A DNA stretch of 56,766 nt from Bin87 sp964347975 (GCA_964347975.1 CAYGAY010000022.1:1-56766); one strand, 5' to 3'; positions 1 through 8,948 are shown, numbered from the stretch's first letter. The notes: a model not told the origin generated them from the sequence alone. Made by a program: numbers and translations.

Positions 1-33
1 CGGGGGCGTGTTACTATTTACCCCCCACAGACC

Positions 34-53
34 GAGTTTGTAAACAGGCCCTA
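34..53. mobile_element. right end of a TA-flanked inverted-repeat element (family C), cut by the window edge
   Basis: The bases GTTTGTAAACAGGCCCTA match the right end of the complete element at 46859-47033 (GTTTGTAAACAGTCCCTA), and the reverse complement matches that element's left end. The terminal CTA is the complement of the narK TAG stop codon, so the element begins exactly at the stop. The rest lies outside the window. Confidence 0.5.
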
Positions 54-1412
54 GTCGGCGGCTGACGGAACCAAACCGGCCCGGTTGGCCAGCGCCCGGT
101 CGATTGCCTGCCTCTCCGCCCGCTCAGTTTCCGGCGAGAAACGCACCGCCAGAACCAGGGTGGATGCCAGGAGCACCGCCACGCCCACGATGAGCAGCGC
201 GTCGGCGTAGCCCAGGCTCTCGGAGCGGAAGAGGAATCCGAAGGCCACCGCGCCGGCGTTGCCCCCCGCGCCCACAATGCCGGCCACCGAACCCAGCGCC
301 TTGCGGTTGATGAACGGCACCACCGAGAAGGTCGCCCCTTCCGACATCTGCACGAAGAGGCTGAAAACGATCATCGCGCCCACGGCCAGGAACAGCGTCG
401 CCATCTGCGAAAACAGGATCAACGCCAGCCCTTCGATCAACAGTACGCCGCCCAGGAACAACACCCGACCCTTCAATCCGAACCGTATCCCCATCTTGTC
501 GCCGAATAGCCCGCCCAGGGTCCGGGCGAAGATGTTCATCAAGCCGAAGCTGCCGGCGATGATGCCGGCGGTGGCCAGGTTCAATTCAAAGCGGTCGTAG
601 TAGTACAGGGCCGCGATGTTGTTGATGGTCAGCTCCACGCCGAAGCAGGCGCCATAGATTACGAACAGCGCCCAGACCCGCGGATCCTTCGCCGCCTCTA
701 GGAACGAACCCCTGGCGGCGGAAGTGGATGGCATAAGCCCCTTGGCGCGGAGATCACGGTAGTTCCCCTGCGGACAGTCCTGCGTGAAGAAGTAGTAGGC
801 CACGCCAACCAGCAGCAGGGCCGCGCCCGGTATCACCATAGCGATCCGCCACCCCAGCAGTTCCCCGACCCCGAACATCAGCACGCCGGCGAAAACCAGG
901 GGCATCGCCATCTGGGTGATCCCGCCGCCCATGTTGCCCCAGCCGGCGGTGGTGGCGTTGGCCGTGCCCACCACGTTGGGCGCGAACATCACCGAGGTGT
1001 GGTACTGCGTGATGACGAAGGACGCCCCGATCACGCCTATCGCCAGCCGGAACAGCAAAAACGTCTCGTAGCTCTGGGCCAGCCCGATGCACATCACCGG
1101 GATCGAGCCGAGCGTCAGCAGTCCGCTGTAGGCCAGACGCGGGCCGATGCGGTCGCACAGCCAGCCAAAGACCAGGCGGGCCACGATGGTGATGGCCACC
1201 GACGCGATGATGGTATTGCCGATCTGCGCCTTGGACAGTAGCAGGTCCTCCCGGACCACGGCCATCAGCGGCGCGATCCCGAACCACCCGAAAAAGCACA
1301 GGAAGAACGCGAACCAGGTCAGGTGGAACGTCCGCATCTGGGGCGCTGCCAGGCTGAACAGGCGTATCCGGGTGGCTTTCCCGCCGTCCGCGGCTGCATT
1401 CAGCAGGCTCAT
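51..1412 (-). CDS. narK: NarK/NasA-type nitrate/nitrite MFS transporter
   Basis: Twelve-helix major facilitator protein of 453 residues that would move nitrate (or exchange nitrite) across the inner membrane. The family signature is visible: the RxxxGxxGAxFV..TQYHTSVMFAPNVVGTANA stretch near residues 120-155, followed by AGWGNMGGG, the glycine-rich nitrate-binding helix. It is the last gene of the nasA-nirB-nirD-narK operon, 30 bases after nirD. GAGGAG lies 9 bases before the ATG. The substrate family is clear; whether it imports nitrate for assimilation or exports nitrite is inferred from operon context. Its TAG stop coincides with the end of a dispersed repeat (34-53). Confidence 0.9.
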   Translation of the reverse strand: MSLLNAAADGGKATRIRLFSLAAPQMRTFHLTWFAFFLCFFGWFGIAPLMAVVREDLLLSKAQIGNTIIASVAITIVARLVFGWLCDRIGPRLAYSGLLTLGSIPVMCIGLAQSYETFLLFRLAIGVIGASFVITQYHTSVMFAPNVVGTANATTAGWGNMGGGITQMAMPLVFAGVLMFGVGELLGWRIAMVIPGAALLLVGVAYYFFTQDCPQGNYRDLRAKGLMPSTSAARGSFLEAAKDPRVWALFVIYGACFGVELTINNIAALYYYDRFELNLATAGIIAGSFGLMNIFARTLGGLFGDKMGIRFGLKGRVLFLGGVLLIEGLALILFSQMATLFLAVGAMIVFSLFVQMSEGATFSVVPFINRKALGSVAGIVGAGGNAGAVAFGFLFRSESLGYADALLIVGVAVLLASTLVLAVRFSPETERAERQAIDRALANRAGLVPSAAD

Positions 1413-1442
1413 ATTCTCATCTCCTCGCGCATGGTCAGCCGG

Positions 1443-1814
1443 TCAGGACTCACGCCACCCGACGACGATTTCTCCGTCTTCGTTCAACGCGACCGGGAAG
1501 GTCGCCAGGGCAGGGCAGTCGTTGCCCGCCGGCTCTCCCGTTTCCAGGTTGAACTTGAAATTGTGCAGGGGGCAGATCAAAGTGTCGCCGCCCAATAGCC
1601 CGTCCGCCAGCGGTCCCGCCCGGTGTGGACACTCCGCCTGCGTTGCGAACACTCGCCCCTGGCGGCTGCGGAACACCGCGATGGCCGCGCCCCCGATCTC
1701 GAACCGGCGACCCTCGCCCAGCGGTATCTGCGCCGCGCTGCCCAGGTTGTACGTTGTTCCTGCGCTCATGTTGGTCACGGCAAATACTTCCGGCGTTTTC
1801 GTGATGAGTACCAT
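1443..1814 (-). CDS. nirD: Rieske-type nitrite reductase small subunit
   Basis: A 123-residue single-domain Rieske [2Fe-2S] ferredoxin. The cluster ligands are C62, H64, C81 and H84 (CPH and CPLH boxes). In assimilatory NADH nitrite reductase this subunit pairs with NirB. I chose the ATG at 1814 because GAGGT lies 6 bases upstream and partly overlaps the nirB stop, which makes coupled translation likely. A longer reading back to 1862 would overlap nirB and has no such site. A plain Rieske ferredoxin for another oxygenase is the alternative, but its place directly between nirB and narK argues for NirD. Confidence 0.85.
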   Translation of the reverse strand: MVLITKTPEVFAVTNMSAGTTYNLGSAAQIPLGEGRRFEIGGAAIAVFRSRQGRVFATQAECPHRAGPLADGLLGGDTLICPLHNFKFNLETGEPAGNDCPALATFPVALNEDGEIVVGWRES

Positions 1815-1818
1815 GCCA

Positions 1819-4290
1819 CTACCTCGCTGCGACCATCGGCTCCGCCGCCGGCGCGGTGACAAACTGGTTGGGATGCACCGGCTCGCCGGCCTCCAGCCAG
1901 GGATCCTGGTAGGCTTCCACGGCGGCCTGCATTTCCCGGTCCAGCCGGTCGCAGATGCCCTCGCTGTCCTCGACCAGGATCTGCCGCAGCTTTTCTATCC
2001 CCATGCGCTCCACGAAGTCGTAGGTGCGCTCCAGGTAGCGGGCGTTTTCCCGATAGTGCTGCATGAACCTCCCCATCATCAGCACGGTCTCGTCGTGGGA
2101 GTCGGTCACGCACAGCACGTCGCCTTTCCGAACCCGTGATCCGGCCGCGCCCCCGATATAGACCTCCCACTTGCCGCCCTCGATGGCCGTGGCGCCCACG
2201 TCCTTGGTGGTGGACTCGGCGCAGTTGCGGGGACATCCCGAAACGGCCAGCTTCATCTTGTGCGGGCTCTCGATGCCCTGGAACCGCTTTTCGATCTTGA
2301 CGCCCAGGCCGGTGCTGTCGCCCACGCCAAACCGGCAGAATTCGGTGCCCACGCAGGTCTTGCAGGTCCGGAACGCCTTGGTGTAGGCATGGCCGGAGGG
2401 CATTCCAACCTCCTGCCAAACCTCCGGCAGGTATTCCTTGGGGATGCCCAGCAGGTCGATGCGCTGGCCTCCGGTGATCTTCACCATCCGGGCCTCGTAC
2501 TTCTCCGCGGCGTCGGCGATGCGGCGCAGCTGGTCGGGAGTGGTAATGCCGCCGTAGATCCTGGGCACCACGCTGAATGTGCCATCGTTCTGGATGTTGG
2601 CGTGGACCCGGTCGTTGATGAACCGGGCGTCCCGCTCATCCTCGTACTCGGCCCCCCAGATGGTCCGCAGCAGCGACGCCAGGCCCAGCTTGCTCCCCGC
2701 GTCCTCTCTGCCGCCGGCCAGGCCCTCAAAGACCTGCGATACGCTCTTCAGATCCATGGCCTTGATTGCGCCCACCAGTTCCGGCTTGGTCAGGGGGATG
2801 CCCGGCACGTAGTAGTGTGCCGATGGGTCGTCCGCCACCAGGCCATCTGCGGCCAGTTCCAGCGCCGCCTGCACCTGCATCTTGCAGGAGCCGCACCCGG
2901 TGCCGGCCCGGGTGGCGTCGCAAACCGCCTTCAGGCTGCGGCATCCGCTGTCCACGGCGGCGATGATCTTGCCCTTGGTTACGCCGTTGCAGTTGCAAAT
3001 CTGGGCGTCGTCGGGCAGATCCGCCACGTTGAGGGTCGGCGCGCCGTCCCCGGCCAGCGGGAACAGCAGCTCGGAGCGATTCTCGGGCAGGGCCTCGCCC
3101 CGGTCAAAGGCTTGCAGGATCCGGGGCATGGTCAGCCCGTCGCCCAGCAGGATGGCGCCCTTGACTTTGCCATCCCGGACGATGACCTTCTTGTACACGT
3201 TGCGGTTGGGCTCCACGTAGGTCACCACCTCGTCATTCTCGTCCATGGGGTCCTTGTCCCCGGCCACCGCCAGTTCCACGCCCATGACCTTGAGCTTGGT
3301 GGAGACTTGGGAGCCGCCGTATGCGGAGTCCTCATTGCGCCCGGTGAGCCGCTCGGCCAGCACCCGGGCCTGCTCCCAAAGGGGCGCGACCAGGCCGTAC
3401 ACCTGGCCCCGGTGCTCGGCGCACTCGCCGATGGCGTAAACGTCCTGGTCGTTGCGGCAGGTGAGACCGTCGTTGACCAGTATGCCGCGGCGCACGTGCA
3501 GCCCCGCCATTCGCGCCAGGTCAACGTTGGGACGGATGCCCGCGGAGATGACCACCATGTCGCAATCCAGCGTCTCGCCGTCCTTGAACCGGAGACCGGT
3601 CACGTGGCCGTTGCCCAATACGGCGGTGGTCAGCTTTTCCAGGTGGAACCGCACGCCCAGTTCCTCCAGGCTCTGTTGCAGCAGCCGGCCGGACCGGGAG
3701 TCCAGCTGCGTATCCATGAGCCAGCCCATCAGATGAACTACGTCAACTTCCAGCCCTCGGTTCATCAGGCCCCGGGCCGCCTCCAATCCCAGCAGGCCGC
3801 CGCCGATGACCGCCGCCTTCCGCGCTCCCGGCGCGTGTTCGATGATTGCCCCGCAGTCATCCAGGGTGCGAAACACAAACGCGCCGCTCTTGAAAGCCCC
3901 GTCCTCGTCCTGGAGGCCGTCCATGGGTGGCACAAAGGCGCTACTGCCCGTGGCGATGACCAGCTTGTCGTAGGGCAACAGCAGGCCGCCCGAGCCGTAG
4001 GCCATCTTGCCCTTGCGGTCAATGCCGATTGCCCGGACGCCGGCGTGCAACGTCACGCCGTTCTCGGCGTACCAGTCCAGCGGATTGATAAAGATGTCCT
4101 CCGCGTCGTGGGAACCCGACAGCACGCCGGAGAGTAGAATGCGGTTGTAGTTCCCGCATGACTCCTCGCCGATGACCGTGATGTCATAGGCATCCTGCCC
4201 GCCCAGTCCCACCACTTCCTCCACGAACCGGGCGCCGGCCATACCGTTCCCAATCACCACCAATTTCTGCTTTTCTGACGTGCTCATCAT
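1819..4290 (-). CDS. nirB: assimilatory NAD(P)H nitrite reductase large subunit
   Basis: An 823-residue flavo-siroheme enzyme reducing nitrite to ammonium in the cytoplasm. Order of domains: N-terminal FAD/NAD(P)H disulfide-reductase fold with GNGMAG near residue 14 and a second dinucleotide motif (GGGLLGLEAARG) near 160; a BFD-like [2Fe-2S] domain near 430-475 with CNC and CGSC; then a nitrite/sulfite reductase half-domain and a siroheme/4Fe-4S domain with CVGTEFC and SGCPRNC near 640-690. All four expected siroheme-cluster cysteines are present, so the enzyme should be active. It starts with two ATG codons preceded by CGGAG. It lies between nasA (62-base gap) and nirD (4-base gap). Confidence 0.95.
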   Translation of the reverse strand: MMSTSEKQKLVVIGNGMAGARFVEEVVGLGGQDAYDITVIGEESCGNYNRILLSGVLSGSHDAEDIFINPLDWYAENGVTLHAGVRAIGIDRKGKMAYGSGGLLLPYDKLVIATGSSAFVPPMDGLQDEDGAFKSGAFVFRTLDDCGAIIEHAPGARKAAVIGGGLLGLEAARGLMNRGLEVDVVHLMGWLMDTQLDSRSGRLLQQSLEELGVRFHLEKLTTAVLGNGHVTGLRFKDGETLDCDMVVISAGIRPNVDLARMAGLHVRRGILVNDGLTCRNDQDVYAIGECAEHRGQVYGLVAPLWEQARVLAERLTGRNEDSAYGGSQVSTKLKVMGVELAVAGDKDPMDENDEVVTYVEPNRNVYKKVIVRDGKVKGAILLGDGLTMPRILQAFDRGEALPENRSELLFPLAGDGAPTLNVADLPDDAQICNCNGVTKGKIIAAVDSGCRSLKAVCDATRAGTGCGSCKMQVQAALELAADGLVADDPSAHYYVPGIPLTKPELVGAIKAMDLKSVSQVFEGLAGGREDAGSKLGLASLLRTIWGAEYEDERDARFINDRVHANIQNDGTFSVVPRIYGGITTPDQLRRIADAAEKYEARMVKITGGQRIDLLGIPKEYLPEVWQEVGMPSGHAYTKAFRTCKTCVGTEFCRFGVGDSTGLGVKIEKRFQGIESPHKMKLAVSGCPRNCAESTTKDVGATAIEGGKWEVYIGGAAGSRVRKGDVLCVTDSHDETVLMMGRFMQHYRENARYLERTYDFVERMGIEKLRQILVEDSEGICDRLDREMQAAVEAYQDPWLEAGEPVHPNQFVTAPAAEPMVAAR

Positions 4291-4338
4291 CAGCGCTCCG
4301 TTGTTTTTCGAGTTGCCGACGGGCTGGTCGCTTACTCC

Positions 4339-4384
4339 CCGTCATTCCCGTTTCACCCCTCGTCATTCCCGCTTTCGCGGGAAT
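4339..4384. repeat. REP-like palindrome, family B, overlapping the end of nasA
   Basis: Two direct copies of CGTCATTCCCG are followed by a GCTTTCGCGGGAATCC arm that folds back on the second copy (GTCATTCCCGC..GCGGGAAT). Related sequences occur at 12536-12592, 36147-36251 and inside 46859-47033. The palindrome is translated as the C-terminal SRESGNDEG of NasA. Confidence 0.6.
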
Positions 4385-6536
4385 CCAGCGAGTGCACAGT
4401 AGGGTCAACTGCCGCAATGCTCTCGATACGCGCGGCGCAGACCTTGAATTCCGGCATCCGGCTGATCGGGTCCAGCGCCGGGTTGGTCAGCCGGTTGGCG
4501 GCTTGCCGTCCTCCCCAGTGGAAGGGAACAAACACGGTGTCCTCCCGTATCCCGCGGGTAACCTTCAGCCGGAAGTCGGCCTGGCCCCGGCGAGTGACCA
4601 GCCGCGCGGCGTCGCCGTCGCGCAGGCCATAGCGGCGTGCGGTGGAAGGATGCAGCTCCGCCAGCGGTTCCCGGCTGATCTCCAACAGCTCGGCGATGCG
4701 GCGCGTCTGCGTCCCCGATTGGTACTGGGAGAGGTTGCGCCCCGTGGTGAGAAACAGCGGGTAGTCTTCATCGGGCGTCTCTCCGGGCGCTTCGTGGCGC
4801 GCCGGGAACATCCGCGCCCGCCCGCTGGCGGTGGGGAAACCGTTTTCGAATAACCGAGGCGTCCCCGGATGTCCCGGGTCCGGGCAGGGCCAGAACACTC
4901 CGTCGTTAGCGTCGATCTTCGCGTAGCTGATGCCGGAGTAATCGGCCGGCCCGCCGGCCGACGCGCGCCCCAGTTCCTCGAATATCTCTTCGCTGCTGCC
5001 ATACTCAAAGTGGCGTCCCTTGCCCAGCCGGCGGGCCAGTTCGCAGATGACGGCGACGTCCTCCCAGACATTCGCCGGCGGGTCACACGCTTTCCGTCGG
5101 AGGATGACCCGCCCCTCCAGGTTGGTCATCGTGCCCGCCTCCTCCGCCCATTGGGCCGACGGCAGCGCCACGTCGGCCAGCGCCGCCGTTTCGGACAGGA
5201 AGAAGTCCGACACCACCAGGAAATCCAGCGCGCCCAGCCGCTCCGCCACGTTGTTGAGATGGGGCGCGGACACCGCCACGTTGGAACCCATCACCAGCAG
5301 CGCCCGCACGCCCTTTGATTCGTCGGAGTCTGGCCGTCCCAGGCAGTCCAGCAGTTCGTAGGCCGATTTACCCGGCCCGGGCAGCGACGCTTCGTCCACA
5401 CCCCACACACCGGCTACGTGCCGGCGCGCCGCCGGGTCGTCAATCCGTCGGTAGCCGGGCAATTGGTCGGCCTTCTGCCCGTGTTCGCGCCCGCCCTGGC
5501 CGTTGCCCTGCCCGGTGAGACAGCCGTAACCGCTGTTGGCCTTGCCCACCAGTCCCAGCGCCAACGCCAGGTTGATGCAGGCCGACACGTTGTTCACGCC
5601 CTGGCTCTGCTGCTCCGCGCCCCGTCCGGTCAGGATCATGGCGGATCCCGCCGTCCCCAGCAGGTGCGCCGCTCGCGTCAGCTCCGCCTCGGGCGTTCCG
5701 GTAATGCGCTCCACCCGCTCCGGCCAGTAGGTCGCCACTTCCGCCTTCACCCGGTCAAACCCCTCCGTGCGAGACGCTAAATATCCGGTATCAACCATCC
5801 CGTCGCGGATCAGGATGTGCAGCAGTCCGTTGACCAGGGCGGCGTCCGTCCCCGGCATCAGCCGCAGGTGGAGGTCGGCGCGCTGCGCCGTCGCCGTCAG
5901 CCGGGGATCCGCCACCACCAGTTTCCCGCCGCCGGCCCGCTGCTCCTCGAAATACTGCATCAGCGGCGGCATGGTTTCCGCCGAGTTGTCGCCCACCAGG
6001 AAAATCACCTCGGTACGGGCGATGTCCGACACGGGAAAAGGGAGGCCCCGGTCAATCCCGAAAGACCGGATGCTCGCCGCCGCCGCCGAGGACATACAAA
6101 AGCGGCCGTTGTAATCGATGTTGGCCGTCCGCAGCGCCACCCGGGCGAATTTCCCCAGCAGGTAGCTCTTTTCGTTGGTCAGCGACCCGCCGCCGAATAT
6201 CCCCACCGCGTCGTTGCCGTGGCGTTCCTGCACACTCCGGAAAGCCCTCGCCACCCGGTCCAGAGCCTCATCCCACGAAGCTTCGCGCAGGCTTCCACCG
6301 TCGTCCCGCACCAGCGGAGTCGTCAGGCGTTCCGGGTGGCTCAAGGTCGCCGCCGCCGTCCAACCCTTCACGCACAGCGCCCCCCGGTTCACGGGAAATG
6401 CCGGATTGCCGGCAATTGCCACATCTCCGGCGCCATCCCCGGACAACGTCATACCGCACTGGAACGCGCAGTAGGGGCAGTGCGTCGCCGTAGCTTCGGG
6501 CGGCAGGACTAATGGCTTTGTGGGAACGCTGGTCAA
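4353..6536 (-). CDS. nasA: assimilatory nitrate reductase, molybdopterin catalytic subunit
   Basis: A 727-residue molybdopterin oxidoreductase that would reduce nitrate to nitrite in the cytoplasm. An N-terminal 4Fe-4S site is formed by C20, C23, C27 and C55 (CX2CX3CX27C), the spacing of Nas/Nap enzymes. The central part has FGGGSLTNEKSYLLGKFAR and GYGCLTGQGNGQGGREHG, typical of NasA/NarB. A C-terminal molybdopterin dinucleotide-binding domain follows from about residue 585. It leads the nas operon. The start is TTG with GAGG 9 bases upstream; no in-frame ATG precedes the cysteine motif. That GAGG lies in the 3' arm of a leader hairpin (6542-6582). The last residues come from a REP-like repeat, so the natural C-terminus may have been altered by insertion. 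Confidence 0.92.
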   Translation of the reverse strand: MTSVPTKPLVLPPEATATHCPYCAFQCGMTLSGDGAGDVAIAGNPAFPVNRGALCVKGWTAAATLSHPERLTTPLVRDDGGSLREASWDEALDRVARAFRSVQERHGNDAVGIFGGGSLTNEKSYLLGKFARVALRTANIDYNGRFCMSSAAAASIRSFGIDRGLPFPVSDIARTEVIFLVGDNSAETMPPLMQYFEEQRAGGGKLVVADPRLTATAQRADLHLRLMPGTDAALVNGLLHILIRDGMVDTGYLASRTEGFDRVKAEVATYWPERVERITGTPEAELTRAAHLLGTAGSAMILTGRGAEQQSQGVNNVSACINLALALGLVGKANSGYGCLTGQGNGQGGREHGQKADQLPGYRRIDDPAARRHVAGVWGVDEASLPGPGKSAYELLDCLGRPDSDESKGVRALLVMGSNVAVSAPHLNNVAERLGALDFLVVSDFFLSETAALADVALPSAQWAEEAGTMTNLEGRVILRRKACDPPANVWEDVAVICELARRLGKGRHFEYGSSEEIFEELGRASAGGPADYSGISYAKIDANDGVFWPCPDPGHPGTPRLFENGFPTASGRARMFPARHEAPGETPDEDYPLFLTTGRNLSQYQSGTQTRRIAELLEISREPLAELHPSTARRYGLRDGDAARLVTRRGQADFRLKVTRGIREDTVFVPFHWGGRQAANRLTNPALDPISRMPEFKVCAARIESIAAVDPTVHSLDSRESGNDEG

Positions 6537-6541
6537 AGTTC

Positions 6542-6582
6542 AGGGCCTCTACAACTATCTTGCCGATAATCGTAGAGACCCT
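6542..6582 (-). promoter_or_regulatory. leader hairpin sequestering the nasA ribosome binding site
   Basis: On the minus strand AGGGTCTCTAC (6582-6572) and GTAGAGGCCCT (6552-6542) are complementary over 11 bases with one G-U wobble and a 19-base loop. On the opposite strand that position would be an A-C mismatch, so the pairing favours RNA made in the nas direction. The 3' arm contains the GAGG preceding the TTG start of nasA. Translational control or a protein-bound operator for nitrogen regulation is inferred. No T-run follows, so it is not a plain terminator. Confidence 0.55.
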
Positions 6583-6756
6583 TTATTGCGCTTCGTTTTC
6601 GGGGACGTAAAAGGAAGGTTTCACCAGCATTAAATTTCAATGAACCGCGCGTAAATCGTCGGTAACATCGCAACGCCGGGATCAAAAGCCGGTGGGAAGT
6701 GGCCCATCGGCATCCGCTGTTCGGCTCCCGGTACGGTAGCCGGGGAACACGCTAAC

Positions 6757-8040
6757 CTACGAACCTCGCTGCTGCTCCGCCGCGTACTCGCGGAGGCAGT
6801 TGACGATGACCTCGTTCATTCGTGGGAATGCGTTCTCCGCGAAGTCTGCTACCCACACCTCTATCTTGGCGCGGACGGACGGGTCATCCCAATTGTCCAG
6901 GTCTGCATCGATCAGGCTGCACTCTCTGAGGTACAACGTCAGATAGGAAGTCTGATGCGAGATGGGGTCTTGGCTGAACACATCCGGGTTCTGATTGGCG
7001 CTGGCAATTATTCGCTCTCTGATACGCTCGTCGTTCCCTGGCATAAGGGTAAGCATAAGATTGGCCGAGCCAATAGTGATGTGAAACTCAAACAGCAGCA
7101 GCGCTTTGGTATATGCGAATCCGTTTCCGGTCTCAAAAGGCTCAAATTTGGTCCAGGCGGTGGGCCGGAACCGCAGGTATCCCTTCGTTGATTGGTCCAG
7201 TTCCCAACTGCCCTGTTGCAGGATTGCATCCCGGAGCATCTGCTGAGTTTCGCCCACATAGTCCGGTCGGTGTAGGTATATCAAATCAAGCGCCGCCCGG
7301 TTTTCCAGGTAGATTTTGCGGGCGTGCTGTTGAACTTCGGTGGGCGCCTGCACGATGTTCCTCCTCAGCGTGGTCGCATATTGCCGCAGGAATGCGGCAA
7401 CGTCCTGGTTTATGGAAGCGGCGTTATCGGCAACGGTTCGTTCCACCAGTTGCTGAATAGTGATGTAGCTTACCGGCGTGCAAAATGGCCGTTCTTCCTC
7501 ATAAGGGAGCGTACCGTGCGACGTCAGTAAAACGTACTGCCGGGTGAAATCAGGGTAGTCGTTTTCCAGAGCTTTCCGGTAGTGGCCCAGTTGGCCGGTG
7601 GCCTGAGACCAACCGGTCTTGTTCTCTATCCCGCAAAGGAACTGTGCTTCCTGATTCACTATGAGGATGTCCAGATACCCCGGCGCGTCATTCGCCACGG
7701 CGTACCATTCGCGGTGTATGCGGGTTGCTAACAAGTCGGCGGCGTCAATTTGAGCGGCGCCGATGGTCGGCGTGCCGTGCTTTTCGGCTTGCGCGTCGGT
7801 CGCGAGCAGGAAATGCTTAAGGAAATACTCCCCCGTCCCATGGCTCTGATTGGGATCCATCAGCCAAGCCAGAAAGTCGGAATGGAAAAGCTCCAGCCGG
7901 CACGTCCCCAGCGTTCCGAAAATGTCCAGCTCGTCCGGTTGGGCATTCAGCCGGCCCAACTCCGCCAAGTCGCGGTTGTCCGTGACGAAGTTTTGCAGGG
8001 CTGCAATCTGCCCCGCCGATTCGCTGTCGTTCTGTTGCAT
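6757..8040 (-). CDS. PD-(D/E)XK nuclease family protein (PDDEXK_4-like)
   Basis: A 427-residue soluble protein. The N-terminal region has ELFHSDFLAWLMDPNQSHG followed by FLKHFLL, the recognisable opening of the PF14281 group of PD-(D/E)XK nucleases. A D..(12-15)..ExK core follows (GYLDILIV then GIENK, near residues 150-165), with a Q/Y-rich helix after it. The biological role of this family is not established; such genes often lie in defence or accessory regions. I start at the ATG at 8040, which has CAGGGG 6 bases upstream; a reading frame extending to 8463 is an overrun into the opposite-strand genes. It is divergent from the HEPN module at 8149. Confidence 0.75.
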   Translation of the reverse strand: MQQNDSESAGQIAALQNFVTDNRDLAELGRLNAQPDELDIFGTLGTCRLELFHSDFLAWLMDPNQSHGTGEYFLKHFLLATDAQAEKHGTPTIGAAQIDAADLLATRIHREWYAVANDAPGYLDILIVNQEAQFLCGIENKTGWSQATGQLGHYRKALENDYPDFTRQYVLLTSHGTLPYEEERPFCTPVSYITIQQLVERTVADNAASINQDVAAFLRQYATTLRRNIVQAPTEVQQHARKIYLENRAALDLIYLHRPDYVGETQQMLRDAILQQGSWELDQSTKGYLRFRPTAWTKFEPFETGNGFAYTKALLLFEFHITIGSANLMLTLMPGNDERIRERIIASANQNPDVFSQDPISHQTSYLTLYLRECSLIDADLDNWDDPSVRAKIEVWVADFAENAFPRMNEVIVNCLREYAAEQQRGS

Positions 8041-8148
8041 CGTAGCCCCTGACCCGGTAAAAATGGGTGTCAGCCAGCCGGTGCCGCCGGCAAGGCTGGG
8101 CGCGATTATAACGCCGGGTACGCCTAGCGCAAAAGGGAGAAACCCGCC

Positions 8149-8466
8149 ATGGCCACAATCACCGCCGACATTACCGACCGGGTGGCCGCCATCATCGGCG
8201 ACACCCTCAACGGCTGGTTCCAGCCTCACCTCTACTTCGACCCCATCGTCGTCCGCCAGCGCTACGACGACTGGTACGATGAGGACTACCTCGAAGCGTG
8301 GATAGTGTGGGAAGGGGACTACGCCAAGATGGACCACTCTCGTACCATCACGCTGTACCGGTACGTAGAGCCGTATCTGGATGAAGTGGGTGTTGACCTG
8401 CGCCTTCATCCTCATTTCATCGCCAAGTGGGAGTGGGAGCCGAGAAAAGACAGGATCCTCCAATGA
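8149..8466 (+). CDS. small acidic protein, first gene of HEPN module copy 1
   Basis: A 105-residue soluble protein with many aromatic and acidic residues (RYDDWYDEDYLEAW) and no recognised catalytic motif. It ends in ATGA shared with the next gene's start, which implies coupled translation. It aligns weakly but over its length with the protein at 54063-54395, which holds the same position before another HEPN gene. Shared features include an ITxD start, a VxxII helix, a FxP..xFD/H segment, an acidic YDEE/YDED box, an AGV/VGV box near residue 80 and a terminal aromatic pair. It is not a classical MNT nucleotidyltransferase, because no GSxxxG is visible. An antitoxin- or partner-like role is inferred only. 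Confidence 0.7.
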   Translation: MATITADITDRVAAIIGDTLNGWFQPHLYFDPIVVRQRYDDWYDEDYLEAWIVWEGDYAKMDHSRTITLYRYVEPYLDEVGVDLRLHPHFIAKWEWEPRKDRILQ

Positions 8467-8948
8467 ACCCGCAGGAGCTTATCGCCATGGCCCGCGCCCT
8501 GGTCAACGGCGTTATCGCCGGCGGCGTTACACCAGCAACGCAAACTGAACTGCGCCGCGCCGTCAGCTGCACCTACTACGCCATGTTCCACACACTGGCT
8601 GCCAGCAACGCCGATACCCTGGTTGGCTCATCGCCGGCCGACCGGCAGCGCTGGGCTTGGCAGCAAACCTACCGTGCCGCCGACCACCGTCCAACGCGAA
8701 GTAAACTCACCCGCGCCAGCCTGGGCGGCCGCTTTCCCGCCGCTATTCGCGACTTCGGCACGATGCTTGCGATTGCCCAACAGATGCGGCATTCCGCCGA
8801 CTACGACCCACACAGCGAATTTTCTGCTACGGAAGTTGGCGAACTCATCGACAAAGTCGAAAGCAGCATTAACACTTTCAACCAATTCTCCGATGACATC
8901 CGCCGCGACCTCGCCATCCACATCCTGACCACCGTCCGCAGCGACTGA
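8463..8948 (+). CDS. HEPN domain protein, second gene of module copy 1
   Basis: A 161-residue all-helical protein with the HEPN/UPF0332 pattern: LRRAVSCTYYAMFHTLAASN near residues 25-45 and QQMRHSADYDP near 110. HEPN proteins are often RNases paired with small antitoxins. The usual R-X4-6-H motif is not evident here (RHSADYDPH is R-X7-H), so activity is uncertain. The start overlaps the previous stop as ATGA. A paralogue with the same YYA(M/L)FHTLAASNAD segment is at 54392-54862. Confidence 0.75.
   Translation: MNPQELIAMARALVNGVIAGGVTPATQTELRRAVSCTYYAMFHTLAASNADTLVGSSPADRQRWAWQQTYRAADHRPTRSKLTRASLGGRFPAAIRDFGTMLAIAQQMRHSADYDPHSEFSATEVGELIDKVESSINTFNQFSDDIRRDLAIHILTTVRSD

Noticed and set aside
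1819..4290. long frame on the plus strand opposite nirB (2260-4137)
   Set aside because: It is a high-GC mirror of nirB with no domain content, while nirB has all expected motifs.
8041..8463. N-terminal extension of the PD-(D/E)XK protein
   Set aside because: It is the antisense of the small gene at 8149; a good start with a ribosome binding site lies at 8040.
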